Counted from the first letter of the stretch, positions 34,206-47,555 are shown. The stretch: DNA of 64,000 nucleotides from Centropus unirufus (GCA_013397695.1 VYZI01000021.1:2735924-2799923); one strand, 5' to 3'. Notes: generated by a model not told the origin, from the letters alone. Translations and numbers: made by a program.

Positions 34206-36719
34206 TCCTAATTTACAGTGCAATGTCACATCTACAGATGTAAACACAACTTTGCATCGAGCCATAAATTTTCTTTACAAAATTTAGGATCTTCTTCATA
34301 ATTTATTATATTTTTTAATATAATAGCTATTATTTTGGTTCAAACTGTGAAACTTAGTTTAGACATAAATCTGCAGATTTTGAGGGATTTTTTAGGTGAT
34401 CTGAAATGTGGAATTCCTTTTCTAAAAACATAGGCTGGCTTAGAAATCTGCAGCTGAGCCTACTCTATGAATTAATGAGGTTTTGGAATTTTTGAAATTA
34501 AGACAGTCCTTGAAAACATCAGGCTTTATCCAGGGCTGGTTTTAGTGACAAGATAAATTACAACATCTGGGTTGTAGACCAGAGGTCCTGTGGCCCAGAT
34601 GTAGCTGTCTAAATGTTATGCATTTAGTTTGGGACAATCAGGGTAACAGAACAACAACGTTCACAGAAACCTTGTAAGTCCCCATATCAACCTGGATGTG
34701 ACCATGACCCTCCTCCACCATGCCAGGAGCCCTCTCTGTGGTCACTGAAAAATTGCATTTTGCCTGCACTGTTTAGAAAACTTAACTGAAACTGCATTTT
34801 TTTTTTTTATTCTTAAAGAGATAAAACATCAAATGCAGAACAGAAAGAGATGCTTTTAAATCAACAGGTTTTACCCCCTCAACGAACAGTCCAGTATCGG
34901 TTCTATCTCATAAATCCTGGAGTATTTTGGAGAATGTGCTCTTTACTTGTGCAGGTGGTTTTCTCACACTCAAGATGGGCAAAATGGATTTGGAGCCCTT
35001 ACAAAGTGCCGAGTGAATATTTTCTTTTTTTTTTTTTTAATAAGCATCCAGAAGGCTTTGAACCACAACAAAACAAACAAAACCTGTCATTCCCAGACAA
35101 ATGTCCGACTTGCTCTCCCCTGTGGAATTTGAACCCAGCTTAAAGCTCCACTGGCAAGGAGACACTAAACTCAAAAAGGTACACCTGGGCTTGGAACAAC
35201 ATCTTCCAAAGCCATTAAACTTCTGAGTAAGACTATAATAACTGATGTGAAAATGAGAGTGTCTTTCTTTTTGTATTTTAATTATTCCTAAGTGATACTC
35301 ATAAAAATATATTAGCTTATAAGGGAACTGCTGGAGAATATAATAGGGATGAAACTGTTAGCTTTCACAGGATTTTAAAACACTTCTCTAGAAGTACTCC
35401 TGAACAACTTCAGGGAATGAATGTTTTCCTAAAGATCTGGTTTAAGTAACTAGTAGAAAATTCCACTTTGGATTAAAAAACATGTAGAATGTTCTATAGA
35501 GTTCAAAATAACCTCTGAAAAGGGCAATTCCTTCCTCCTAAATATATAGGAATTCTAAATAACAGAGAAAACAACCTAAATGCTGAAATCTATTTTTCTA
35601 TAGTTCAAACAAATTTAATTAACCACAGACGTTTGGGGGTTTTATTATCATTAATTAAACAATACTATGAAACATTCACCGATATCAATCAAATTCAGAT
35701 TAGGCTCTCCTAAGTGCAGAATGAACACAGTGACAGAGGCTTTATAATGTAAAGCCCGATTATTACTGGGGTGAAAATATCACATCGTGTTGTGATTTAT
35801 CCACTTAAATTCTTAAACTTAAAAATAAGATACCCCAATCACATGTAGCTAGCCTCCATATCCTTCTTGTTAAAATGCCCTTCCATTTAAACACAGATTT
35901 TAACCTTTTCACCTTTGCCGCTTACATTTTTCTTTCGTTTTGTTCAAAGCATTTAGGTAAATTAGGATGAGATACCTCCATAAAAATGCAAGGGGATCAG
36001 TGAAACTTTCATCTCTAATTTATTCATGAAGGAGAGAGGTCTTTCCTGGTCATGCTGTGCATCATCCTGTCAGAATGACTTTCCTTCTTCTCAAGAGGGG
36101 ATAAAGAGAGATAGAAAATCAGGGGTTTGGGCTTTCCTACTAATAATCGTTGGAAGAGAGAAAAGTGTGCACTGCCTTATTCAGTCATTATTGTACTGGA
36201 GCTGAATTTAATATCACATATTACAAGGCCAAGTTTCAATATTAGAAACTGAAGTTACTAATGAGTGAAAAGATAACTAGATAATCTTTCCATATGAAGT
36301 TCACACATAACTTTAAAAATATCAGTTGATGAATTCTCTTCCAAACTGTAGCAGGTATGATAAATAGCTTTATGTCTGGAAGACAGAAGAAGAATGTGTG
36401 TGCATGGGGAGGGTGTTGCAAACATGAACAGCACATACTACTTGTCTATAGCAGTTCAGATTCTGCCAACTCTAAGCTGTGCACAGAAATATTCACTTTT
36501 GATTTCAGCAATTTCACAACTAAGTAAAGTTTTAATTATCATAAAAATACATTAAATATTAATAATAAATCTGTTTCCTTGCTAGAATTGTCCGCGCTTT
36601 CCAAAATATTCAATTTTCAGATTGATGTCTTTCACTTATTATTGTTATAATAACATCACATTTTGCATCCTGTTCTTCCGGAGGGGCAAAAAGGCGTATA
36701 ATACAAATGGCCTTTATCC
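34206..36719. other. Unique AT-rich non-coding sequence
   Basis: T-runs lie near 34798 and 35022-35038. The frames at 34850-35143 and 34947-35132 include the T-run and are not credible genes. From about 35600 to 36010 the texture is again that of varied AT-rich unique sequence with many TAAT cores. Confidence 0.45.
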
Positions 36720-37212
36720 CAGCTGATGAATGAACTCCTCTGTGTTCCCCCAGCTTACAAAAATTATCATCTTTTATACATGCTTTAAAAAGAAAAGGGT
36801 GGGGGCTAGGGAAGCAAAGCAGGATCTGGTATTAGTCCTTTTAGTCGTCAGGAAATTACAAAATGTACGCTTGCGGAGTAAGCAATTTTCGCAGTCTGCT
36901 GGCACATCCATCTTTTTAATGAGCCTTGTTTATAACCTGACGCCATGTTTCTAGTCACCTACCCTGTTTACATCTTTGGCCCCTTTAATTAAGAGAAGAA
37001 CCAGTTAAAAGAAAGTAAGAAGAAATATTAATATGATCTGATTAATTCAGCTAGCGGGAGGTTATGGGGTACCAAGGTTATTATAACCTATAAAGGCAAC
37101 ATGAGCAAAGCTGTGTTCATTTGTAATTTTATTAGGCAGAGCAAATTAGTGAGCTCACATGGCAATGACAAAAGACCCTTTCCTATTCTCTCTTACCCCC
37201 CACCGAAAGGGC
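36720..37212. promoter_or_regulatory. Candidate enhancer-like conserved non-coding element
   Basis: Dense short motifs of developmental regulators: TTTAATTAA at 36984-36992 (homeodomain), TGTTTAC at 36965-36971 (forkhead core), and GGTTATTATAACC at 37076-37088 (13-nt palindrome about a central T). TAATTTTATTAGG and GTGAGCTCAC words follow. There are no repeats or plausible exons. Motif density in AT-rich DNA can be fortuitous; alignment across amniotes would decide. Confidence 0.25.
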
Positions 37213-37245
37213 CAGGCGCCTAAAGTTAGGCTCCATATTAGGCAA
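37213..37245. repeat. Possible remnant of an old 'aggcgcctaaagttaggc' hairpin repeat
   Basis: CAGGCGCCTAAAGTTAGGCT then CCATATTAGGC resembles a repeat word frequent in turtle, crocodile and some bird genomes ('ttaggcgcctaaagttaggcgcctaaat'). Only about 33 bp are recognisable. It is embedded in the enhancer-like block, so exaptation is possible. Confidence 0.35.
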
Positions 37246-40200
37246 ATGAGAGCTGATAAATCTCAGCCAACAACTAATGAGAATCTCCAGAGTTGGAGCT
37301 GTGCTAATTTGAAAACATTAGCTGGGATTTCTTTTCCTCTTTTTGGTGTATATACAAGGTCCAACTAACCCAAGCCTGCTCTTGTCAGAGGGGTCAGTGG
37401 GGCGAAGATTGTAAGGCAGGAGGGGGAGAGGAATCTGCAAGGGGTTAAAGATAGTACATGAAGTAAACATATGAGGAGGCTTAGAGGAAATGCTGATAAT
37501 AGGTGGATCATTAGGAAGAGCATATATCATTGACAATACAAGGAGGGATATAATTACATATAATTACATGACACTTATGCAGGAGTAGCTCCTAGTCCCC
37601 AGATAAGAAAATCCAGATCTTTTTCTTTGCACTGTTATTTTGCAGTGTTCATGCAGAAACATTGAAATCACGGCAACATCCAACTCCTTTCAGGGCCTTC
37701 CAGTGCTATATTTCTAGTGATGTGACTTCCCCAAACTCTGGTTAACCTCCTGCTGAAAGTGTATTTTGATCCCAGACCTGCTGCAATCACAAAAATCACA
37801 GTTGGATGAGATTGTGAATCCCAGCTATGCTAGTCCAGGCCAAAAATTACTACATCATCTTGATGGTAGGTAGATAATAAATCCCCCCAAAATTTTCCAG
37901 TTTCCCAGAAGAAAGCTCTGACCTAACAAAACACATTTATCCCATTTACTGAGGTATGAAGGGGAAGTTCACAACACTTTTGCCAGTTTGGTCCATGAGT
38001 AGCTGCTGCATGTTACACATAACAGATGAACAACACTGCTATTTCCTTATGAACAGGTGGGCAAACAGAGGTGTTTCAAGATTAGGGAAAAGAATAATAA
38101 ACTTCCTATTGCTTTAACATTTTTATTTGTTTAACTCTCATGTTTCCACCAAAGTCTTTTGTGGGATTTGGTCAAACTGAGGGATTGAAAATTCATGAAT
38201 ACTTCAGAAAATCCAGCTGAAAAGAAGACTGAAATCGTATAACCCCAGAGGCTGAGCTATCAGAATCAGCTACCTTGGACTCTGGTCTTATGCTTCAGTC
38301 ACTCACCATGATTACAGGCTTATTGCTGTATCTTTGGCTCCTGTATCATTTAGTTCTACAGATATTCCAAAATGTCACTTTTTATCAAAGGCACTCAGTC
38401 AGCTGCGAGCCAGCTGAGAGAGCAGATGGGCTACAGACCATAGGAACTTTCTCTTAAGCGTACAGAATGAAAAACAGACAAAAATCCAAGGTCCTTGATA
38501 ACAGCAAGAGTTCAAATAATCACAATATGAGGAAAAGAAAAGGTATTTCAAATTTTTAAATTCTTCAATTCATAAAGCTGAAGTTGAGGGATTTTAAAGA
38601 GATGGAGAATAAAGAATTAAATACATAAAATCTACGCAAGAGTTACTCCCAAAAAGTTTGTGGCTTTTAAGACAGGGACTATCTTACTGAAAAATCAATT
38701 TTAAGAACATTATATGTCACAATTCATTGTTATCTCTGTTTAGGTAGCAAGCCTAATAAAACTGAAAACTATGTGTATCTAAGTCATCCATCCCTCTTTG
38801 TTTTTCTTCACCTGATCCCTAAATTATTTCATTAACACACAAAATCTTGCAGTCCAGGTAAGACATCAGCTATGGGGCATTACCAAGCTGAAAATTTACA
38901 CAGTGTTGCAGTTCCTGTATACTGTTCTTTTCAGTCCTGTGACAAATTACATTGAAATGTGTTGAAATAAAAAAAAAATCATTACCAAACTCTAGCTACT
39001 GACAGGGAAGTTTGAGGCATTTTAATTCACCTAGATTTATTCAGTTGGTTGGGTCTTTTTCTCACACATAACCTGTGATTTTGAAAGCAGATACCCCTAA
39101 GACTTCTGCTAAGGCACAGCCCATGGCTTTAATAGACTAAGGACAGGAAAACTCATGGTGACTGCCAGGTTCAAATCTCTCTTTCACAGCAGTGTCTGTA
39201 AATGTCAAAAGGTTCCAAGAATTCAAAGATACATGTATTGTTCAATTGTAACTCTTATACATACTTTAGCAATATTATAAGGTTCTATGAATTTTTTGGC
39301 AAGTCAGATTATCCTGACGATTTCCTGGTGTGGACAGAAGAGTTGGTTTGGGTCTTGGGAGATAGTACTAAAAGAAACATTGCTTCAAAACAAATCCAGA
39401 GACCCTCTCTGGATAAAACAGCATTTTTGTGAATCCCAGATTTCTGGAGATAAGTCTTGAAAACCATTACTTTTTTTTTTTATTTTATCTTCTGTTTCTC
39501 CACATCATCAAAATCTGGGTAAGACTAGAAAACATCAACCCATCAAAATAGAAAATATCATTTAAAATATGTGACACCTCAGTGCTGGGTCCCATGCCAT
39601 TTTAATGCGAGCTGGGACATGTACTTGAAAACTCAGGATACAATTAGTTCTGGGGATATCTTCAATTTTGCCCTTTCAAGAAGAAATATAGGATTTTTTA
39701 TAGAAGACTAAACAATTTCAGGCCCCAGGTTTTAACACCTTCCAGTGAACCAAACTTTCAGATAGGAATGCAAGGCGTAATCCTCATGCAAGGCAATTTT
39801 CTGGTGGTGTAACCCTCTCATCTACCTATTATCACATTCCTCCTTTGCTTCTCCTTATCACAGGGTGGTGTGACAAAAAGCAAACAATGGTGGAGCGACA
39901 GTATGCTGGTCTTCTAGGCTGTTCTTTTTCACCTTAATAAGAGCAATTCTGTATCTCTTTGGGTTGCCATATCATTTCCCAGCTCTAGGTCTAGATGACA
40001 CAACTTGTTTTTCCCAGACAGGAATTTCCATATTCCCCAGTTTCTTCTTTTCAACTATCAGGGACAAGGAAGCTGGCAGAGGACTTCAAGACCAGCTTGA
40101 AATTAAGGAATATAAACACAAGACCAAAATCCAAGAAGTCTGCTGAATGCCTGTTGAAGAGAAACTATTCCTTTCGTTCTTCTCTATTAAATCTCAGAAT

Positions 40201-41780
40201 GCACTGATGAAAAATAATCTGAACTGTATGAATATCCCTGCAATGTATGGACTTTCATATGAAAATAAGCATGTGGCTATTCATTACCTGTTTATATTTG
40301 CAAGGGTAAAAAGTTTAATTGATTATTCAATAAATTATCACTTAACAGATCAGGTTGGGCTCTTAAATAAACCACGAATCACCATGTTAACATGCAGATA
40401 TAAATGAGTCATTCTCAATAGGATAAACACCGTCCCCCATGTACGGTAGGTGTGGCAATTAGATTATTGATTTTAGGTAAATGTCTTGTTAATTATGCAG
40501 GAGGCTTCACTACTTGTGTTAATTAACTTACTGCTCTTCTGAATCAATACACCATGGCCTCAGGAGAAAAAGCTTCCTCCCCCCCCGGTGTTTTGGGGCA
40601 AAAAAAATTAAAGTTTTGTTCATGTCCTTTCCTTTTTTCATTCCTGAAATAACCCTACAACTTCTCAGGTCCATGCAAAAACAAAAACAAAAAAGTAAAT
40701 GGAGAGCAAGAAAAATGTTCAGAGATCACCACCTACTTTATCCAATAAAAATGAAATCCAGACCTTTCTCAATGAAAGACAGAAGTACCATAGTAACATT
40801 CATCCTGTAAGGACTGAACTCCAAAAGGTACAAAGATTATCAGTGGACCAATGTGCAGAAGTTGCCCATACAAAGCTTCCCAGGTCCTCAAGAAATTAAG
40901 ACCTCTTTCATTATTCAACTTTTTTAAACTCTCCTTACAATATTTTTTTAATGGCTTAATAAGAAACTTGTCTCACAGGAGTCTCTTCCATTTCTTCTCT
41001 TACCTCCAACATCCCTCACCATGTTCCTTTTCATCAATCTCTCGTCTTCATTTTTCACTGCAGTTGCCCATTGTCCCTTTCTACTTTTCTCTGCCTCTAG
41101 TCTAGCTTTACGGGAAAGTGTTAGGATGAGCCATGACCTCTTATACACTTCTATCCCTGGAGATGGCTATACTTTCAAACAAGTATGCATTTAAACCCAT
41201 TCTCATGTTCACACCTGACTACGATTCATATATCTTAAATAGTAAGAACAAGATGAGTCTCCACTCTCAAGAACAAAATCCAATTTTATCCAGTGGAGGT
41301 CTAATTTTATACATTATGTAAGAGGCTTTTTTTGTTGTTGTCACCTTGGTTTTGGTAAGCTACTCTGATCATATATTATCTAACAGAGAACTTAAGTCAG
41401 GAAATCTCATACAGAAATTCCCCAGAATCTTTAAGTTTGCTGTTGGAATTTCTGAGTTCAGAGGAACACATGTTTTGCCTGGATTAACACTCAGGGTTAG
41501 AATGAGGAATATAAGCATGAATTTTCACATGATTACAGCCCAAATCTGTATCAAATCTCCTTGGAAGCAGGTTTATCTGCATGTCTGGGCAAAAGACAAG
41601 TCATTTCTTTTTCAACTGCAATAAACGAAATAAACTTGAAACCAATTTATGATATGGTCTTTGATTATTTTCATGTTTTCTCCTTTTCTTTTTGCGATTT
41701 TGTATTTCAAATCCTGTTTATGTCATTTTGCCAGTATTTGTTGTTTGTACTTTTTTTGGTGGAGAGTGGAGATGAGTGCT
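37246..41780. other. Unique AT-rich non-coding sequence
   Basis: No gene or confident repeat. A small patch near 38040-38090 (CAGGTGGGCAAACAGAGGTG) faintly recalls MIR. There are homopolymer runs near 38969, 39470 and 40579. Open frames of 60-92 codons are scattered on both strands with no recognisable product. Confidence 0.45.
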
Positions 41781-41906
41781 TAGGACCATAACCTTGAAGA
41801 CACTTAAGCATAACTTTACTCGCATCAGCAGGCTCAATGTAGTCAATGGAGATTTTACATGAGCAAAGTTACTCACACACCTTAAGTGCTTGCAGGATCA
41901 GGACCT
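41781..41906. repeat. Remnant of an ancient hairpin (MITE-like) repeat
   Basis: The left half (41781-41825, AGGACCATAACCTTGAAGAC then ACTTAAGCATAACTTTACTC) and right half (41859-41906, with TAAGTGCTTGCAGGATCAGG and ACCT) are reverse complements of each other with indels. They surround a centre containing GTAGTCAATGGAG. The words match the self-complementary amniote repeat 'ggccctgatcctgcaa-cacttac...taactttacgcacgtgagtagtcccattgacttcaatggg'. It is old, diverged and non-coding. Confidence 0.7.
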
Positions 41907-42099
41907 TAATCTTGTGTTTTATGCTATTTATTGACCTTGGTCATGTACAGATTTATTACTGGTTTGAAAAAGTACAAGGTAGAGTGAGTGACATTCCTGA
42001 TGCAGGGAGAGGTTTAACAGGGGAAAAAGAAATGTGAGTGGTTTTTAAACTCTTCTAAAAATAACCTAGAAACAAATCTTGGTAAAAGTTTGAGACGAG
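41907..42099. other. Unique non-coding sequence
   Basis: Nothing recognised. Confidence 0.4.
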
Positions 42100-42560
42100 C
42101 TTGCATTGATGTTTACATGAAGCCTGTTATACATAATTTTCCGAAGCTGTTTTCAATCATGCAAATGATTTTTTCCTTTGCAATATGCTAATGCAATCTG
42201 ATTTATTTCAGTTGTAAAAGTTAATTACAATGTGTTTGTGAGTCCCTAAAGATGATGTATTAAATGTTTATAACCAGGATTATTAAAATGTCCTGTCTCG
42301 ATTACAGTGCTTCTCTTTCAAACACTAGAACTAATTGTAGCCTTAAATCACAACAACCTCACCGTTAAAATTAACACAAGGGCAACATTGCATAATTTTA
42401 ATTAATTTTAATTTGGCCAAAGCAAATTAATTTTTGTTTTCTAGAAGGACAGCTAAACTCTTTTCCAGCCCGCTTCCATTAAACATTTAGTTCATAAACT
42501 TCTCTTTTTTTCAACATTTGTATCACTTTAATGATTCCATGGCTGCTTATTTACACTATA
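42100..42560. promoter_or_regulatory. Candidate enhancer-like conserved non-coding element
   Basis: ATGCAAAT (POU octamer) at 42159-42166 sits within TCATGCAAATGA. The variant ATGCTAAT lies at 42185-42192, and TTTAATTAATTT at about 42398-42409 is a homeodomain-type cluster. Further ATTA and TTAAT cores run to about 42540. There is no repeat or exon-like segment. The texture is typical of deeply conserved enhancers, but this is judged by eye and chance motif occurrence in AT-rich DNA is high. Confidence 0.28.
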
Positions 42561-45500
42561 AAATGCTCTTTGATTTCTCATGCTCTTTCTATTTTCATTG
42601 AAATGACCGTACTCATGTCTGAAGTCCTTACTACTTTGCACCCAAAAAAGAGAATGAAATAATGGTGTAACATCCAGTATTTCACTGATTGTACTGGCCT
42701 GGGCAAAGCACTAAGTGGTAACTCAGAGCCCCTTGAAGCTCCTGGATCTTTCAGTTTTTCTCCTGAACACCCCTGAAAGAGCTCTTGATGTCTGGTGGCA
42801 CAAAAATCCTTTAAAAAAATATAACTCTAGAGAAATAATTAATTTGCACACTTATATTCTCTTTGCTTTGGTGTTGAACTATGAATTTTTTAAGGAAAAA
42901 TTAATTTCTTTGTCCAGATGGCATAAGTCATCTGGCTTATTAATTCCATAACTGAAGCTTGAAACCTGCTTCTGTGTGACATCACAACTGGTTGTGGGGT
43001 TACCAAAATGACATCATAGACTAGACTGCATTAAACTGAGTTTATGATTAAAAATAAGAGAGAATTACATTAATTTCTTATGTTTTTTTATTCTTACTGT
43101 TTTTATAAACATAACCAGAACTTCAAAATCATGCCTAGAGGTCATCCTGATGCAACGTTTAAAATCTCTCTTTTTTCCTTTATGAAATTCAGAATTCCTG
43201 TTATGGTAAGTGTGGGATTTGGCTGTACACGACTAATTTGTTGCCAGGGGAAGGAAGAAAAGTTTCAATTCAGGGAGTTTCCAGCGTTTTTTTTTTCCAG
43301 AGGGAGCTGTGGTTTGCCTCTCCCACCCACAGAAGCAGCTGTGGGAGCAAGGGATTGGTAGGGAAGGGCTCACCCTTCCTTGTGTGCTGGGAGCTGGAAC
43401 AGGAACAAGCTCACCACCTTGCACGAATAGAAAAGAATTGCTTGTTACACTGTAGCACTTAGCAAAGAGCACATGTGCGTGCTTTTTATGGTAGATTGGA
43501 ACTGTATTGACATAAGGATGGCCACAGTGAACCAAACCAAAAATCAATTTAGACCAAAAGCCTATCTCAAATTATGGCAAGAGCAGTTTCTTAGCCAAAA
43601 GTATAAAGACAGACAAGAATATCACACCACACATCCATGCCTCATGATTTCTAAGATTTCATCAGATTCTTCCAAGAATTTGATCCATCTTCCTTGGATT
43701 CCATGAAAACATCCACTACTAAGAAGTCCCTTGGTCCAGCTCTGTGTTTACTGTAAAAAAAACATGAAGTGTAGTTTATTTCTTTTTGTCCAAATGTTTT
43801 AAAGCAATTCTAAAGGTTAGATAAGGTTTATTCTCTAGTTTCTACATAGGGAGAAGCTGAGACAGAACAAGGCTGAATTCTCTGTCACCAACTTCATGGA
43901 GCTACACCATGCCAAAAAGGGCCAGTTGCTTAGTGGTCAACCTTAAAACTCTACTCAGTCCATAAGTTTTTATAGTGGCTTTATTCCTCATTCATACTGG
44001 ATAAAAATGGCATCCACCCTGTGTGTTTCTATCCTGTGTTGCTTTACTTCATCTCTGGATAAAGGAACCATGTAAATGCATGTAGACTATCAAAATAAAG
44101 TTGATGACGCCTCTATTTCTCACCTCTGTCTTTCCATAAAGACCTGATGGTGACTGCTGCTTAAAAGAGGGAACAAGCATTAACTTGAGGGGATATCTCA
44201 GCTACACAAACTTCATTTACTGGTGTGTGCACCTTTCTGTGCCAAGCATTTTTCAGTCATAGTCCTGGCACAAGAGTCAGGTCAGGACTGCAGTTGTCCT
44301 CAAGCTGAAATATAACCTGAATTACTTACATATTCTAACTTATTATCCTGGGATTTTAACATTTTTCTCTGCTCCTCAGCTGCATAGGTGAAAATAGGCC
44401 TCCTACTACACAGCAGTAGTTTTTCAGTTGCATTGGTTACATTCTGCCGCGGAGGAACAACTTGCATGTATGATCCTAATCAGATATTTTCACGTGAATC
44501 CTGTGTCTATTTGTTCACCTGGCTGTTCCCAGCCCTCATGGTCAGACTCTTCTTGGAAAAGAAAACTAGCAAGAAGGGCACAGCGACGCTTGGTTCAGAT
44601 TCCCATTGACAGCAGATATAAATCTTGCCATGGCCAAACATATCAAACAGCAAAACCGCTGTCTCTAACCACTGGCAGTCTGCAGCCTGACATCTTCATC
44701 CTTCTGGTGGACAAATGGCTGCTGTAGTCTCACAGTTCAGAGAGGGAGAGAAATACAGGGCTAGGTGATCTATCTTCTCAGAGGACCATCTCAGTAGTGA
44801 GAAGTACATTTGTTTTAGGTTTGATTTACATACTATTGGCTCTATAGTACTCCGATTATTTCCAAGGAGATCTCTCACCACAGACATTAACTCCTCAAAT
44901 AAAGCCATACAGTGGCTGAACAGGGACTTGCTGCATGGAAGCTGACAGGAAGAGTGTTTATAGATTGAGTTGGACCCATTGAAGAAAAAGCATATGAAGT
45001 TTGTGAGGGCCCGGTCTTAATGTTCAAACCTGTTCTCAAACAGACTACGGGTCTATCTCTCAGACTATCTGAGCATCACCACAATAGGAAAATCAGGGCA
45101 TCTCCTCAACTATTCCATGAATCAGATTTTCCTATTATGGTGATATTTCCTACTGACTAAGAAGAAAATAGCCTTTCAATTAATTTTTATCCCCTGCTTT
45201 CCTTCCGTAGGTTGCAGGTGATGCATGGACAGAATGGACCAATGGAGCAGTTCACGTTTCTTGGATAAAGACCAGCACAAGCATCTCAATAAGAGATTTT
45301 CAGAGTCTCAGATAGATGCTCATCAACTGTTAAAACAGGACTTTGCCGTTTGAAGATGTTTTCAGCCTATGGGCTATCTTTCACAGTATAGCAGGCACAG
45401 ATTTTTTTTGCTGGAAAGGCCAGAATTTGAAAGAAAGTGGTGACTGAATTTCCTTAATTTGTCTTTTATAACTCAGGGTACAGAGACAAATGTGAAGTCT

Positions 45501-45779
45501 TTTGCATATAGTCCAAGTGGTCGGACATTTTCCAGAACCCATAAAATATAGTGAAAGTTTATATGGGTGTACCTAAACAGCCTTGATCCTCAGAACTTTC
45601 TTTCTGCAGTTTTAATGTTTGCTACAAAAAGTGTCAGACTATCCTCAGCAATACTGAGTGACATTCGGCCCCATACAAGCAGCTCTTCACCTTCTCTTTC
45701 AATGGAGATTCAGCAGCTGAAGGCATTGAGCCTGCAGTGAACTCCTGTCACCCACAGTGTTAATGAGTGAAAGCCAGCA
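42561..45779. other. Unique non-coding sequence
   Basis: No gene recognised. Near 42979-43017 two TGACATCA words flank an AACTGGTTG motif (CRE-like). Overlapping frames on both strands at 43233-43547 and at 44388-44727 have no recognisable similarity. Confidence 0.45.
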
Positions 45780-46110
45780 TCAAAGTAAGAAACATAAATA
45801 GGAATTCTTTAATTATAATGAATGGCACATTAACCTCAGCATGAATCTGTCATGACTTTTCAAAATGGCACGTGTGGTGCTGCGCTCGAGCTAATGCCTT
45901 GGGCTTTGCAGTTGTTCACTTAAGATCTGTGTTTGCTTTCCGACCAGAATGGCTTCCATCCAGATAACTTTAATAATGGTGGGACATATCTGTGTCCAGG
46001 AACACAGGAACATCCTGAACAATATTAATGGTAACTAAATCGGCTCATCTGCTGACTGCTGTCTTATTCTGGGGATAAATAAATTTGTTAACTCCCACGA
46101 GATGGGATTA
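45780..46110. promoter_or_regulatory. Candidate enhancer-like non-coding element
   Basis: Unique sequence with CACGTG (E-box) at 45869-45874, TTTAATTATAATGAA near 45808, AGATAACTTTAATAATGG near 45962, and no repeats. It lies directly before a recognisable hairpin-repeat remnant. Regulatory role is inference. Confidence 0.2.
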
Positions 46111-46145
46111 GGCATTTATCACTACTGTTAGATCTGTGTACAACA

Positions 46146-46223
46146 GGCCAGATTCTCTGGAAGTCATCAAAGCTCTGCTGAAGTCCATGAAACTATGCCA
46201 ATCATTACCAGCTGAGACCCTGG
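46146..46223. repeat. Remnant of an ancient hairpin repeat ('gccagattctc...ccagctgag')
   Basis: GGCCAGATTCTCTGGAAGTC, then AAGCTCTGCTGAAGTCCATG, then AACTATGCCAATCATTACC and AGCTGAGACCCTGG. These words follow a self-complementary repeat common in turtles, crocodiles and birds (gccagatcctcagctggtgtaaatcggcatagctccattgaagtcaatgg...). The two ends are still complementary in CCAG...CTGG outer words. It is very old and non-coding. Confidence 0.65.
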
Positions 46224-47492
46224 ACAAAACCCTGTGAGAAACCACAAATATATTGCTTTCACGAAGCAGAAAACACAAACAGTACAATATGATGGAAATG
46301 GTTTCATAAAGCATGTTGTTATTAATGAACCTTGGATATAATAAAAATATGGTTACTGGTTAAAAATATGGTAAAGCCACCAGTTTATGAACAAACCCTG
46401 ATGGTACCTGCTGTGCTGCTTTTCCAGGTGCCAAAGGCAGGGCGATAAACACTGCAATGTGTGAGAACTGCAGACCTGTCCACAGATCATGAAGGCCTGG
46501 ATATACTTTGTTAGTCTTCCAAGCTCAGGAATGCTTCTGCACATTGTGGCTTTGAGGATAGCATGCCATCGTATATCAGAGGCACACAAAAAATTAAGTT
46601 ACAGTGGGACTATGGGAGGTAAAGCTAATGTTCATATAACTTTTCATGCCCCTGTAGAGTGCTGACAAAGCGAGAGAAAAAAAGCCCCCATCTTGCCATC
46701 TGTGTTCCACTAAGTTTTTAACAACTTTGGAAAGTCCCAGGGTGTTTTTACAAAGCAAGCAGCAAAACCATCAATATGGCTTAAATATCCTATGGCAATT
46801 ATTTTGACTGACTCAGTGCTTGGTTGTTTTTGTTTGGTTTTTTTCAATTTGTTGACCAAAATCTATAAGTTTTTCTTCAGGTGCCTGAATATTTTGCCTG
46901 CAGTTGCAGGACAGGAGATTGCTTGATTCTGTGCTTAGCCTGAGGTGTGTGCTTGTCTTCCTCTCATACATCAGCTGTTCAAATATACAAATATACAGGC
47001 CTGTGGCAGGCCTGTGGTTTAACTCAGAGTCTCCATTTTCTCTAGAGCAATTCACTTGGACCAGCATTTTGACTTTTGGTTAGTTAGCTATTCCTCTACT
47101 CTTGTCCAGAGCATCATTAACCTGTAGGGAAAAGGTAGATGTACACACCACTGGAAATACAGAACACAGTAAAATCAAAGTGATATAATGGCACTCCTCT
47201 CCACCTACACAGAAACACAGTTGACTCACCCAAATTGACTACTTGGGCCCAAGACTTCATAGATCCCCTATTGTTTATTTTGCTGCAGCGCAGTACCTTT
47301 GTCCATGTCCCACATATTCTCAAGTCAATGATGAACTGGGTGTGTATATTCCAATTTCTTCTCACTCATCCTGTGCAGAAGTGAATAAGCCTTTAAAAAG
47401 CAATTAGTCTTCTTCTTGCTTGTAGTCCCAGAATTCTGCTCAATGAACAGCACCAGAGCTTTATTCAGTATATTAATACACCTTAGACATCA
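46224..47492. other. Unique non-coding sequence
   Basis: Short direct repeats (AAATATACAAATATACAGG, GGCCTGTGGCAGGCCTGTGG) near 46978-47018. No gene or named repeat. Confidence 0.45.
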
Positions 47493-47555
47493 GTATTTAT
47501 CATTACTATTTTAATGATGAGGCGGCTGAGGACAGGTAAACAAATTGGCCTGTCA
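47493..47555 (-). repeat. MIR/L2-like fragment, antisense
   Basis: TTATCATTACTATTTTAATG, ATGAGGCGGCTGAGGACAGG and TAAACAAATTGGCC follow the reverse complement of MIR/L2 (ttattatccccattttacagatgaggaaactgaggcacagagaggttaagtgacttgccc). Collinear for about 60 bp. Confidence 0.6.
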
